A stretch of 64,000 bases of DNA from Anarhynchus alexandrinus (Eukaryota > Chordata > Aves > Charadriiformes > Charadriidae). The translations under genes were made by a program, and so were the position numbers. The stretch is from positions 1,188,334 to 1,252,333 of the forward strand of contig VUYV01000063.1 in the NCBI GenBank assembly GCA_008711295.1. The letters are read 5' to 3'. Within the stretch, counting starts at the first letter, position 1. Each line of letters starts with the position of its first letter. The notes below the pieces were generated by a model, which did not search any database, had not been told where the DNA came from, and worked only from the letters and a program-made list of their open reading frames with translations. This document shows positions 26,062 through 36,956 of the stretch, piece by piece.

Positions 26062-26238
26062 CAGTGTTCTCAATGGTGGCAGGAGAAGTCGGGAAGCTTT
26101 AAACCTGACGGATGAGAGACACAAAAGATCTGCAGGGTTCTGGAGAGGTTTATCCTTCACATACGGCACCAGTGAGGTTGGCTGTGTAGGTCCAGCTGTA
26201 AAGAATACATCAGGTTATAAGATTTTGAGAATTATTAA

Positions 26239-26260
26239 TTTTTTTTTTTTTTTTTTTTTT
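26239..26260 (+). repeat. T22 homopolymer
   Basis: An uninterrupted run of 22 T. No retroposed sequence with matching flanks was recognised next to it. Confidence 0.9.
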
Positions 26261-26734
26261 GCTGAGATGTGACTTTTAGGGCTGATGCAGTGTATGGAGC
26301 TGTATCCTTTTACGCTCTGCCCTTTCAAAAATCTCACGTGATTTATTTTGCCGGGATTTGGTGAAAATGACAACTGGGTAACACATAAGGAAATCTTACA
26401 CCGCCTTCTGCGCTGAGTGTTTTGTTTTTTTCTTCTTTTGGAAATACCGGTTCCCGTTTCAGTGTGGTGAGCTGAAAAAGCTCTCCCTGAAGTGGCAGGA
26501 ATAATGTTTTGAGCCACTTCCCGTTGGCCCAGACAAGCCAGTGGACAAAGAAGGGTGAAACCATGATGGTGGGAAGGTTTTCAGCTTGCCGTGTGCCGAG
26601 CCCGCCTGCCGTGGGGTTTGGCCAAACGAGACCGTACCTCCCGCATCCCTCACTGCTCGCAGGCGGGTGCGTTTCGGAAGACGGCTTGCCAGAACAGACC
26701 GGCCCTTGTAACTCCAAGTCTCATGCCAAAACCT

Positions 26735-26905
26735 TCATAGAATCATAGAATGGTTCAGGTTGGAAAGGACCTTGAAGATCATCGGGTTCCAACCCCCCTG
26801 CCATAGGCAGGGACACCTCCCACCAGCCCAGGCTGCCCAAGGCCACATCCAGCCTAGCCTTGAACACCTCCAGGGATGGGGCCTCAACACCCTCTCTGGG
26901 CAACT
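26735..26905 (-). mobile_element. CR1 LINE fragment, group B
   Basis: Starts at the antisense 3' end TCATAGAATCATAGAATGG, carries CTGCCATAGGCAGGGACACC, and breaks off in the ORF2 C-terminal part at CCTCTCTGGGCAACTTC. About 170 bases. Confidence 0.9.
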
Positions 26906-29371
26906 TCATTTCCCCTTTTCTTGTCTTGTAGAGCCAAAAAGAGTTGTTTTGTAGGTGAAAGGTGTCCCCGAGTGCCCGTTGGTATCCGGCCTGGGTGCAG
27001 CTGCTGGCACCGGGATAGCTCCGGCCTCCGACGCATTTAACAGCAGTTCAACTGTATTTCCTTCTCCTGCCAATATTAGCCCGTTCTAAGGAGAACGGAG
27101 TTGTACAAGAACAAAAATAAGATCGGAATATTGATGATAATTTTACGGCATCGTTTCAAGTGCTGGTTCTTCTGCTGCAAGATTTTTCTGCTCTGGGTTT
27201 GTGGTATATTTGTGGTACCTTGATTAAACGGCGGTATTGTATGTGTTACAAGATAGTATTTTGCTGTTTGTGTATGATTTTTTTGAATAATCCACAAAAA
27301 TAGTGACCAGTATGCTTACGAATTTACTACAATTTTTGTAAAATATGCCTAAAGCCCTGTTTGCTTTTAACTCGCTAACACGTTCCTTTTCTGGGTTTTT
27401 TGGTTTTTTTTTGGTCTTTTTAAATGACTGACAACTATGGAGCCCTATGGCTTCTGAGAGCAGCAGCCTCGATGCGCAGAAAGCCAGTGAGGCCTTTTCT
27501 GGGGCTATTAAATTTTAGGATCAGAAGTATTTCATGAACAGATTCTAGAAAACAAGCTTTTCTTTTTTCTTTTTTCTTTTTTCTTTTTTCTTTTTTCTTT
27601 TTCTTTTTTCTTTTTCTTTTTTCTTTTTCTTTTTCTTTTTCTTTTTCTTTTTCTTTTTCTTTTTCTTTTTCTTTTTCTTTTTCTTTTTCTTTTTCTTTTT
27701 CTTTTTCTTTTTCTTTTTCTTTTTCTTTTTCCTTGAGAAAGCACAGCCAGGGTGGTAATAACTAGAGTTTAAAAAAAAAAAAGAAAAGAAAATTCTTCAT
27801 GCTCTGGCATAACAGATTGTACATTCATGTGTGATTATAGGACAATAAGAGTTTAAAGTATATTTAGAGAGAAAAGGCGTTCCAGATCATTGGCCATCAC
27901 CAGGATGAGGGTTTATATCAGTGAATATGAGGACTGAGAAGTCATCTCCTCTGTCTCTGAACGGCGTAGCAGGCACAGATTCAGCTAAGCCATTCTTGAC
28001 GGATGTTTCTCTCTGTTCATGGTACGGATTTGTGTTACAGCTGAGCAGGCGCTGTTGCAGATAGTAAAACAGACGCATTGACAGATCTTGGGATGAACGG
28101 ATTGAAATGATAAGGTAAATTCATTATTTCTCAACATTTGCCAAAATGAGAGCATCCTTAATATACAGGTAGTGGACACATAACCATTTGTGTTAGAAAA
28201 TATTAATAGTGGGCTCCAGTACTTCTGTGCAGCGCCTGTTCTTTGAATGGGTGAACTTTAAACTTCTGAGATATTTTTCATTTGGAGTCTTAAAAAAAAC
28301 AACCATGAAAGATACTAAAAGCAAATGTTTTCCTTCTTTCAAATTCATGGTGGATATACATTCCTCGTGTGCCTGTTGAGCTGCGAAGGGGCTTTACTCT
28401 TCGGCGTATTCAGGATACGCCTGCGTGTGCTCTGCCGGTGACAGCAGCGTTGATGTCCCACCTTTTCAGATGTTTGTCCTACCACTGACGGGGAAGAAAG
28501 TCCCCCTCTGCCTGTTGGAAGCCAACACCTAATGCCTTCCCTGCTCCCTCCAAACCTGCTGCCCTCCCAGCCGGCGGCAAAAGCCCTCTGGCTGCTGGAG
28601 GGATGGAGCTCTGGAGATGTCTCTGCCCTTCCTCCTCTCTGCCCTTCCTCCCCTCACCTCTCCCACCCTCACGTGACTTTCGGTCTCGCTGAAGCCCTCA
28701 CTGCGGGCTGGGGACGAGCGTGCCAGCCTTGCCCCTGTGGGAGTTGTTCGCTGATTGCCGGCAACTTCAGTAAAATACAAAAATTTAAATAAGGATATGG
28801 TTGCTCCAGAAGGTGTGAAAACTGTAATTTTGAAGGTCAGCGTGATTATCAGTAAAATGAGAAGGACACCCGCCAAGCGGCTTCAGAGAGACGGCTGAAA
28901 CCGGCGCTTCTGATCCCTCACCCCTTTGTGACAACTTGCTGAAGTTCATCGTAGAGCTACCGCTGCCGGGTGAAGAACCCCCCCCCTCTCCGTGGCACAC
29001 AGCACTCATTCCGTACAACATCATCCACCTGATTGAATTTGTTAATTTTTTATTTTTTTTTTGACAGCTTCATTTGTTTTGGCAGCCTTTGCGCTGGCTC
29101 AGGTGTCATCTGCCTTTCTGCAGCGGCAGAGCCAGCGCCAAACCTTGGGCTGGAGCAAGGGCTGTATCTCACGCGCTGTGGCTGATTCCCAGCGTGGGGA
29201 TCGCTCCCCCAACCTGGGCCAAGTGGGTACCCATGGGTGGTGATGTGCAGGTGAGGATGGACGGTGTGGCCTCAGGTAGGAAGCTGGCGGGGAGAGCCGT
29301 GCTCTGTGTGTCTCAGCCTTGATCTTGTGTCTCCAAACCATGCGGAAGTTGGGGGTAGGGAGCAGCTTGCA
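26906..29371. other. Intron stretch: microsatellite, otherwise unremarkable
   Basis: Apart from the pyrimidine tract, this stretch has AT-rich intron up to about 28.4 kb and a moderately GC-rich section at 28.5-29.3 kb. The latter holds several chance frames on both strands with no recognisable homology. Confidence 0.6.
27557..27734 (+). repeat. CTTTTT-type pyrimidine microsatellite (about 178 bp)
   Basis: The + strand is almost pure C/T. It begins as CTTTTTT repeats and becomes a regular CTTTTT array of more than 15 units. Its antisense frame reads as a long Lys/Arg repeat (KRKRKR), which is an artefact. Homopurine-homopyrimidine DNA of this length can form triplex structure and is prone to length change and sequencing error. 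Confidence 0.97.
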
Positions 29372-29722
29372 GTAGAATCATGGAATTGTAGAATGGTTTG
29401 GGTTGGAAGGGACCTTAAAGCTCATCCAGTTCCACCCCCTGCCCTGGGCAGGGACACCTCCCACCAGCCCAGGTTGCTCCAAGCCCCGTCCAACCTGGCC
29501 TTGAACACCTCCAGGGATGGGGCAGCCACAGCTTCTCAGGGCAGTTGGTTCCAGGGGCTCATCACCCTCACAGCAAAAAACTTCTTCCTCATATCTCATC
29601 TAAATCTCCCCTCTTCCAGTTTGAAGCCATTCCCCCCAGTCCTATCACTCCATGCCTTTGTAAAAAGTCCCTCTCCAGCCTTCTTGTAGGCTCTCTTCAG
29701 GAGGGGGCTCTAAGGTCTCCCT
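29372..29722 (-). mobile_element. CR1 LINE fragment, group A
   Basis: Begins TAGAATCATGGAATTGTAGA, has CCCTGCCCTGGGCAGGGACA, and carries the ORF2 tail in antisense to TCTAAGGTCTCCC. The region GGGCAGTTGGTTCCAGGGGC differs from the usual 'CAACCTGCGCCAGGGGC', so it is an older or separate copy. Confidence 0.9.
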
Positions 29723-31327
29723 ATATGATGATCCTATATTAACAGAAAACTTAAAAAATTACCTTTGTGACATTACTTATTTCTTAATGCTGAAGTTTTC
29801 CTGCTGGGAATTCAGGCAGTCGGTAATCACTGGTTTTGTTCCCATCTGTATTTGGCTTTGATAAAATGTAATACTTTCCGTGGTTTCCCTTTTGCAGACC
29901 CGGTCGCTTCTGCAGCGTGCCAGGCGTAGCAAAAGCTCTCATAAAGCTGGAAAAATAAGTAAGATGTAGAAGAAGATAGTTGATGGTTTTCTGACAGCTC
30001 ACTTAGAGAGATATCCAAACAGAAACATTTTGGGAATGAATTTTGGTTGCATGTTTTTGTCAGTGAGAGTGTAAAAGGAGGTGCGATACTACGATGGATT
30101 TGCAAGTGTTCGCTCTCCCTCCCACGCTGTTGTCTCGTGTTCTTCTCGCTGGACTGTTTCGCATCTCTTCAGCCAGCAACCATGTTTAATTTTTAAAAAT
30201 GAAAGTAAAATTGCCGACTGTCAAAGCCAGACAGGTTTTATATAAGTTCTTGTTGAGCGCTGAATACTTTTTCATTTGTCAGACTATTTTTTTACAACAC
30301 GCTTCTTCCAGAACATGACTTCCAGTCATGTTTTCTCGAGGAAGAGTTTTCTTAAGGAAAATATTTCCCTCTTTGAGGTACATCCCATAGTTATTACCTG
30401 ACTGATATATTCATATTGGGGTGCGCCTTCCTCTTTTGGTACAGCACCAGCACTTTTATTGCTGCTGTGTTGTGTCCCAGAAAATACTGCTGCTTAGCCG
30501 CAGAGTTTTCCTGGTCTACATAAACCTGTATTTTTCAGTGCTTTTGACAGCATCGAAGGATTTTACTATTTTATTTTTTTTTTAAGAATTATTCCTCATC
30601 TTTTCCAGTTTGTCCAAACGTTTCTACTGCAGGAGTGCCAAGAAGCGAATGTACTTTTTCAGGTGAATACTGATCAGAGGGGAGTAGAGAGGGATCATTG
30701 CATTTTCGCTCCTTGCCAAATTCAGTGCTGAAGTACCTCAGGATAGCAATGAAATTATACAAATGTGTGCCGAGTTTGGCTTTCCTTCAAATGACACTTC
30801 TACGTCTGCAGACCAAACCTTCAAAGCTCATTTTTCACCCGAACTGTTTCGCTACAGGCAGGCTGCTCAGCCAGAGAGTCGGGGCTTGGTTCTCCTTGAA
30901 AGCACGTTCTTGGTTCTACTGTCATTTCTCTTGGAGGCTGAAGACTCCGTTTCTGCATCCATTTCTTCATTCCTCCTGTCTTAATTTACTCTTTTCTGGT
31001 CTAGTCTAGTGGTCTCTGAAAAAAAACAACCCCACCTCTCTAGGAAACTCTCGTTTCTTGATTGAAGGAGGTGAAAATCCCACTCTCTCACTCATTGCAG
31101 AAGTGAAAGAAAACACAGTTTGTAATGAATATGAATTTACAGATAAGTATTAAATATAAACCCCAAGAGACTTGCAAGATGGTGATGAGTGGCATGGAGA
31201 GACCTGCTTAACTGGTCATCAACTAGTTAAGGGTGATGCAGTTTTGTTTAAAATTTCTGTATTTCTGAAAGGCCATTGCACTCTTTGACGTGCATATTGG
31301 GTGATAACGTAGCATGGCATAGAACAG

Positions 31328-31886
31328 GATTATAGAATGGTTTGGGTTGGAAGGGACCTTTAAAGGCCATCTAGTCCAACCCCCCTGCAGTGAGCAGGGA
31401 CATCTTCAACTAGATCGGGTTGCTCAGAGCCCCGTCCAACCTGGCCTTGAACACCTCCAGGGATGGGGCAGCCACAGCTTCTCTGGGCAACCTGCGCCAG
31501 GGGCTCACCACCCTCACAGGAAAGAATTTCTTCCTTATAGCTGATCTAAATCTCCCCTCTTCCAGTTTGAAGCCATTCCCCCTCGTCCCATCACTCCCCT
31601 CCCTAATCAAGAGTCCCTCCCCAGCTCTCCTGTATCCCCTTTAGGCACTGGAAGGTGCTCTAAGGTCTCCCTGGAGCCTTCTCTTCTCCAGGCTGAACCC
31701 CCCCAACTCTCTCAGACTGTCCTCCCAGCAGAGGGGCTCCAGCCCTCGGAACATCTTCGTGGCCTCCTCTGGCCCCGCTCCAACAGGTCCATGTCCTTTT
31801 GATGCTGAGTGCCCCGAGCTGGAGGCAGCACTGCAGGGGGGTCTCCCCAGAGCGGAGCAGAGGGGCACCATCACCCAGCGCTTGTC
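31328..31886 (-). mobile_element. CR1 LINE fragment, mosaic tail
   Basis: The 3' end reads GGGACCTTTAAAGGCCATCT, CTGCAGTGAGCAGGGACATC and AACTAGATCGGGTTGCTCAG. This is a different CR1 tail from groups A and B. From GCCCCGTCCAACCTGGCC on it follows group A through the ORF2 part to CACTGCAGGGGGGTCTCCC and AGAGGGGCACCATCACC. About 560 bases; either a distinct subfamily or a recombinant. Confidence 0.88.
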
Positions 31887-33160
31887 AAATACTACTGAAA
31901 GGAGACAGTTGTCGTAATTAAATTAGACTGACATTTTTACAGCTTCGTATATTTGAGTTTCTGCTGAGACAACTGACAACAAGAAATGAGGAATTTATGA
32001 AGAAATCATGAAAAATTTATGCTGGCATATGTGATTTATTCATCCAGCATATAAAACGTATTTTAAATTCCAACATCAGAGGTGCTAATAAGATATTTGG
32101 AAATAGACTAAAACTGTTGATCGTTTTGTATGAATATGCAGACCACAGACTACATTTCCGTCCTATACTGTGCTCTGTATTCGCCTCACAATGAAGTTTT
32201 AGACATTCACCACTTCTAACTTGCAAGAGTTTGTTCCACTGTTAGTCAGGATTTCAAACTAATTATTTATGTTAGAAAAAAACTCATGGAGTAGAAGCCC
32301 GTAGGAGAAATGTAGAATATTGCCAATGACAAACTTAAACCAAATCCTTCCATATTGCATCTTAAAAAAAAAAAAACAAAAAACTAAACATGAACCCCAA
32401 CCCAAAACTCAAGTGCATCTCTGAAATAAAAGCAGAATTGGTTTAGGGAATTATTTTTTTTTTTTAAGTTTTTGCTGAATGGTTTCTGGATGTTCACAAC
32501 GCAGAACTTGGTGTGTGGACATAGGAGTCCACAGGGAAAATAATAGCATTTCACTCAGCCTCATTTCAGTTAGACTCTTGCATTAATTTCCTGTATAACT
32601 TGTGACATCCGTAGTACGAATTGGTAATTTGTTTGTTCTGAAATTTAGGGGGGGGGAGGGGGGAATTACCCCCCTGAAGCCAACGGGCAAAACCGCTGTT
32701 GCTTTTGATGTTGTGTTGCGTTGTTCCTCTGACAGCACCGCCTCCTTCATTTTGTGCTTAACCTGGATTTGATTTAAATTTGTAAACTTCCCCCGTGCGG
32801 TACATGGAGGTTTGAATCAGAGCACGTTGGTTTCTCTCCTGTAAAACACCTAATCCCTTTCACTTACGCGTTTCTCTTAAAGCAGTTCTCTTGTTCTGAC
32901 GTGGAGATCCTGCCTGAGCAAGCGTGATGGATGAAATACAGCAGTTGCCTTGATTTAACGTGGGGTCTGCCATGGTTGTGTTAGAGCTGATAAATAGCAA
33001 GGTTTTGTGTTGAGACACGCTGGAGCAGGTTGTGGGCAGAGACGTCGGTGTGGGGCGAGCGGTACGGCTGCAGGACTGGGCGGTCGGGAGAATTGATCTG
33101 TAGATCTATAAAAAACCATCTTTCCAGCCTGTCAAACAGAGCAGGGAGAAGGGTCTCGCA
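31887..33160. other. Intron stretch without recognised feature
   Basis: AT-rich intron with an A-run near 32365, a T-run near 32460 and a G-rich run at about 32648-32663. No frame of interest. Confidence 0.6.
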
Positions 33161-33305
33161 GGGAAGCGGTGGAGTCACCATCCCTGGAGGTGTTTAAAAG
33201 ATGTGGTGCTTAAGGACGTGGTTTCGTGGTGGACTTAGCAGTGTGAGGTTGATGGTGGGACTTGATGATCTTCAAGATCTTCAACCTAGACGATTCTATT
33301 ATTAT
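33161..33305 (+). mobile_element. Old CR1 3'-end fragment
   Basis: GTGGAGTCACCATCCCTGGA, GTGGTGGACTTAGCAGTG and GGGACTTGATGATCTTCAAG are the end of ORF2 and the 3' UTR of the older CR1 group also seen at 53032. The terminal repeat is reduced to GATTCTATTATTATATTCTA. Confidence 0.82.
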
Positions 33306-33325
33306 ATTCTATATATTTGATATAT

Positions 33326-33393
33326 GGCAGGGAGGTTGGAACTCGATGATCTTCAAGGTCCTTTCCAACCTAAACCATTCTATGATTCTATGA
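33326..33393 (+). mobile_element. CR1 3'-tail fragment, group B
   Basis: GGCAGGGAGGTTGGAACTCG, then the usual tail and ATTCTATGATTCTATGAT. It lies 20 bases behind another CR1 end in the same orientation; the AT-rich linker (33301-33325) and the following ATCTATATGATCTATATAT string are simple sequence. Confidence 0.88.
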
Positions 33394-33559
33394 TCTATAT
33401 GATCTATATATTATATCTAATTCTTGTATAGGTCTAAATTTCCCTATGCAAATTCTCTTTCACATTTCACTAGGGAAAAAAAGAAAAAATTCCTTTGTTT
33501 TCTGTTGTTCTTGTTGTTGCTTTTCTCCCCCTTCCTCATGTTTCCCGTCATCCATCAGG

Positions 33560-33755
33560 CCATGCCCACGGCACGCGTGCACGTTGGCTCCAGGAGCCCC
33601 TCGAGAAGTGCCGTGCGTTCGGGGCGCGGGGCGCCTACCGGGCGTTCGCCGAGGAGTTTGCCGGGCGTTTGCCGAGGCCGTCTGTGCTCCTGCGTCCGCC
33701 GCGCTGGCGGGACGGGGTCTGCGCAGCATCTGCTCGCTGTGCAACCCAGAGATGC
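33560..33755. other. Short CpG-rich island
   Basis: By eye, about 26 CpG dinucleotides fall in the 180 bases from 33541 to 33720, far above surrounding intron. The stretch has internal near-repeats (GGGCGTTCGCCGAGG, GGGCGTTTGCCGAGG). Four overlapping frames of 77-124 codons cross it on both strands, which is expected from composition. It could be a CpG island or a degenerate GC-rich repeat. Confidence 0.65.
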
Positions 33756-34198
33756 AGCAGCTCTAGCCCAATGTCTAGCCGAACCCATAAATGAGTAACT
33801 AATCTGAGTGGAGCGCTGTTTGGGTTCGGTAGTACTTCTTTGTTTGAAAAAAAAAGGTGATTGATTGTGGTTTGATTTATGAATTTATTTGTTGGCTCTT
33901 AGAGCGCTGTGTTTGGGCTGTTGACTGCAGGAGCAAACTGCTTATGATACAGTGCTCCTAAACTTTTCTCATCACTTTAACTTTTACAACACTGTTTCTT
34001 TTTCCCTTTTTTGTTTTTTAGTTGTAAAATACAAAGAAAAATAAGTATCAAGAGTTAAAACTTTGTCAGCCCTTTTTTCCCCTTCGTGCTCACCTTTTGT
34101 TCGATTAGTCGGTATTTGTTGATGATTGCGCATACTTAAATTTCAAACATAAATTTATAGGGTGCTCTTATCCCACCGTGTAAGTCTCCTGATCTGCA

Positions 34199-34680
34199 AA
34201 TGGACCTGCTGGAGCGTGTCCAGAGGAGAGCCACGAGGATGATCCGAGGGCTGGAGCACCTCTCCTATGAGGAGAGGCTGAAGGAGTTGGGGCTGTTCAG
34301 CCTGGAGAAGAGAAGGCTCCGGGGAGATCTTATTGCGGCCTTCCAGTCCCTAAAGGGGCTACAGGAGAGCTGGGGAGGGACTTTTTACTGGGGCATGGAG
34401 TGATAGGATGAGGGGGAATGGCTTCAAACTGGAAGAGGGCAGGTTTAGATTGAACATTAGGGAGAAGTTTTTCCCTGTGAGGGTGGTGAGGCACTGGAAC
34501 AGGTTGCCCAGAGAGGTTGTTGAGGCCCCATCCCTGGAGGTGTTCAAGGCCAGGCTGGACGTGGCCTTGGGCAGCCTGGTCTGGTGGGAGGTGTCCCTGC
34601 CTATGGCAGGGGGGTTGGAACTCGATGATCTTCAAGGTCCTTTCCAACCTAAACCATTCTAGGATTCTAGGATTCTATGA
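34199..34680 (+). mobile_element. CR1 LINE fragment, group B, sense
   Basis: Starts at ATGGACCTGCTGGAGCGTGT in the last part of ORF2 (motif [20 protein letters not shown]), is frameshifted near 34352-34362, and ends with ATTCTAGGATTCTAGGATTC. About 480 bases, 5'-truncated. It faces the antisense group B copy at 36417. Confidence 0.92.
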
Positions 34681-36416
34681 AATAGAGGATAATTAAAAAT
34701 TCATGTTTATGAAAATGACTTTTTTTTTTTTTTTTTAGCTGGTATATTTTGCAATTCAATTAACAGACATGGGTCTTGGGTTCCGGCTGTACTGTAGGAT
34801 CCTTCAGCTGTCCTTGACCGCAGCACGCAATTGCTTTGGCCATTTTCAACTTACAGAACGGTTCCTTTAAACACGTCCTTCTTTCCCTGGATGGTAAATC
34901 ACCGGGCTCCGGGAGTGCTGTGGTGCGGGTAAATGCAGTGGGGAAAAATACATATTTTTTCCTTCTTCTGTGATAGACCTCCCAGCAAAGCACATCGAGG
35001 GGACGGGCGAGCTCTGCTGTCCCACTTGCCACAGTGGTTCTGGTTCTTTGGCACTGACCCTTGTGTGTCCTTGAGTGGGATTGATCAGAAAGAAAAACTC
35101 AGTAGAATTCAGTGAGAGAAAAATACGGTGCCTGATCAAATCGGTTGACCTATCTTAATTTTAGCTTTGTTTTTTTAAAAGCCGTAAACAAATTTACATA
35201 ATGTTCATTTTAAACTAACATAGAAAATATGTAAGATGGTGCAAATGAATAGCTTCTATTTTTTTCTCTTTTATGTCAGTGACTCAGTGTAAATATTCTT
35301 TTGTAACTAAATTTTGGTGGGTTATGTTGATGTGAAAGTAAGAGATTTAAAAAGTAATACTAAGTTCTGGTGAAAAAGTTGTTTTTTTTAAAAAAAAAAA
35401 AAAAACAACAAATGAGCAAAACCTGCTCATCTCTATGAAGATTTATGTGTATGTAAGTGAGCTCGGTTGTGGGGGGCTTTGCTTGAGGATGGGCAGGGAA
35501 CCTGATGGGACCGCCAGGGAAGCACTGACAGAAACGTATTCTGCCATGCAAATTCAACGGGTTAAGGAGGACGTAAGATTTGTGAAGGTGTGGATTTTAG
35601 CTCATATTTTGGCGTCCCTCAATCCATTTTGGAGCCTGAATTATAGCGAATACAAGGAAACGACAGATTTAATGTCAAAATTCGGGTACTTCAAGACACC
35701 AACAGGGAGAATTTATAATCCAGGCGTAAGGAGGGATGCCAGCAGGGGAGTCACGGCTGCGTCGGGAAAGCAGGCGACGTTCTAAATGCGGCGCGGCTCA
35801 TTTCTGCAAGCGCTGACGGCTCCGATAGACACAGGCTGCAAAATCAGGGGCATAAATTGTAGAGACAGAGGACGGCCTTTAGGCCCAGGTGCTGCGGCAT
35901 AGGGATGCGCCGCGGCGTGCGTTGGAGGGGGGGTGCTGGTTTATAGCCGCCTTTGAGGACTCGCCCAGGAGAATTGGAGATGTTTTCTTAACAGGTCTCT
36001 GATCACTTCCCATCATCGAGCGCGCGGGAGAGCAGCGGGGCATGGGGTGATGTACCGAAGCATCTCTTTCAGGGTGTTATGTCATCGTGTTGGGGTTTGC
36101 TGCGTTGTTGTAGTCTTAGCAAACGATGTGAAAATAAACACCAGGACCAGATTTGCTGATATTAGTGAGGGTACAGTTTTGATGATTTTAACTTACCTTA
36201 AAATTTTCCTTTTCTTTAGTCTTCGAACTGATCCCCGCGCCGTGGCAGAGAGCTCCCAGTTAGCTGCGGTGTAAAATCCAACCCGTTGTTTATCCAAACC
36301 TTGTGCCAGTCTAAAGTTCGAGAAAAGAAATGATTTATTTGTCAGGAATACAGCATGTTGTTTTGCATTTTCTATAAATATTAGTCTAAAATGTGCCGAC
36401 GACCTTTCTGCAATAA
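34681..36416. other. Intron stretch without supported gene
   Basis: A T17 run (34720-34736) and an A-run (about 35390-35405) are present. A 116-codon open frame at 35435-35785 starts MKIYVYVSELGCGG; I recognise no domain, and no transcript signal supports it, so I do not call it a gene. Confidence 0.6.
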
Positions 36417-36774
36417 AATCATAGAATCATAGAATGGTTTAGGTTGGAAAGGACCTTGAAGATCATCGAGTTCCAACCCCCCTGCCATAGGCAGGGACAC
36501 CTCCCACCAGACCAGGCTGCCCAAGGCCACGTCCAGCCTGGCCTTGAACACCTCCAGGGATGGGGCCTCAACAACCTCTCTGGGCAACCTGTGCCAGTGC
36601 CTCACCACCCTCACAGTGAAAAACTTCTTCCTAATGTTCAATCTAAACCTGCCCTCTTCCAGTTTGAAGCCATTCCCCCTTGTCCTATCACTCCATGCCC
36701 CAGTAAAAAGTCCTTCCCCAGCTCTCCTGTAGGCCCCCTTTAGGGACTGGAAGGCCGCAATAAGATCTCCCCGG
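36417..36774 (-). mobile_element. CR1 LINE fragment, group B, antisense
   Basis: Begins AATCATAGAATCATAGAATGG, contains CTGCCATAGGCAGGGACACC, and ends AATAAGATCTCCCCGGATAG. Near 36731-36742 it has two more bases (GTAGGCCCCCTTTAG) than the sense copies at 554, 34199 and 46735, and as a result its ORF2 remnant stays in one frame there. Confidence 0.92.
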
Positions 36775-36900
36775 ATAGCATTTTATTCTGGTATCTAGTT
36801 TATCATAGGAAAGCATTTGTTATTTTTTGTGTGATGGTAGAAGTTACACGTGCTTTCGATCTTCCATTCACAATCCGCTTACTTAACTGAGTATTTGATT

Positions 36901-36956
36901 TAAAGGTACTTTTGGCTTGAAGACAATTTAAAGATCCTTTTGGCTTGAAGACAATT
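36901..36956 (+). repeat. 28-bp tandem duplication
   Basis: Two adjacent copies contain CTTTTGGCTTGAAGACAATT with small differences at the left end (TAAAGGTA versus TAAAGATC). Confidence 0.85.

Noticed and set aside
27532..27744. Antisense frame made of Lys/Arg repeats
   Set aside because: It is a direct reading of the CTTTTT microsatellite; low-complexity DNA, no gene.
33424..33798. 124-codon Arg/Ser/Gly-rich frame
   Set aside because: Crosses the CpG-rich island; several frames on both strands are open there, a sign of composition, not coding.
35435..35785. 116-codon frame starting MKIYVYVSELGCGG
   Set aside because: No recognisable domain, no splice or promoter context; chance frame of this length is expected in 64 kb. 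A protein search with a strong match in other birds would change this.
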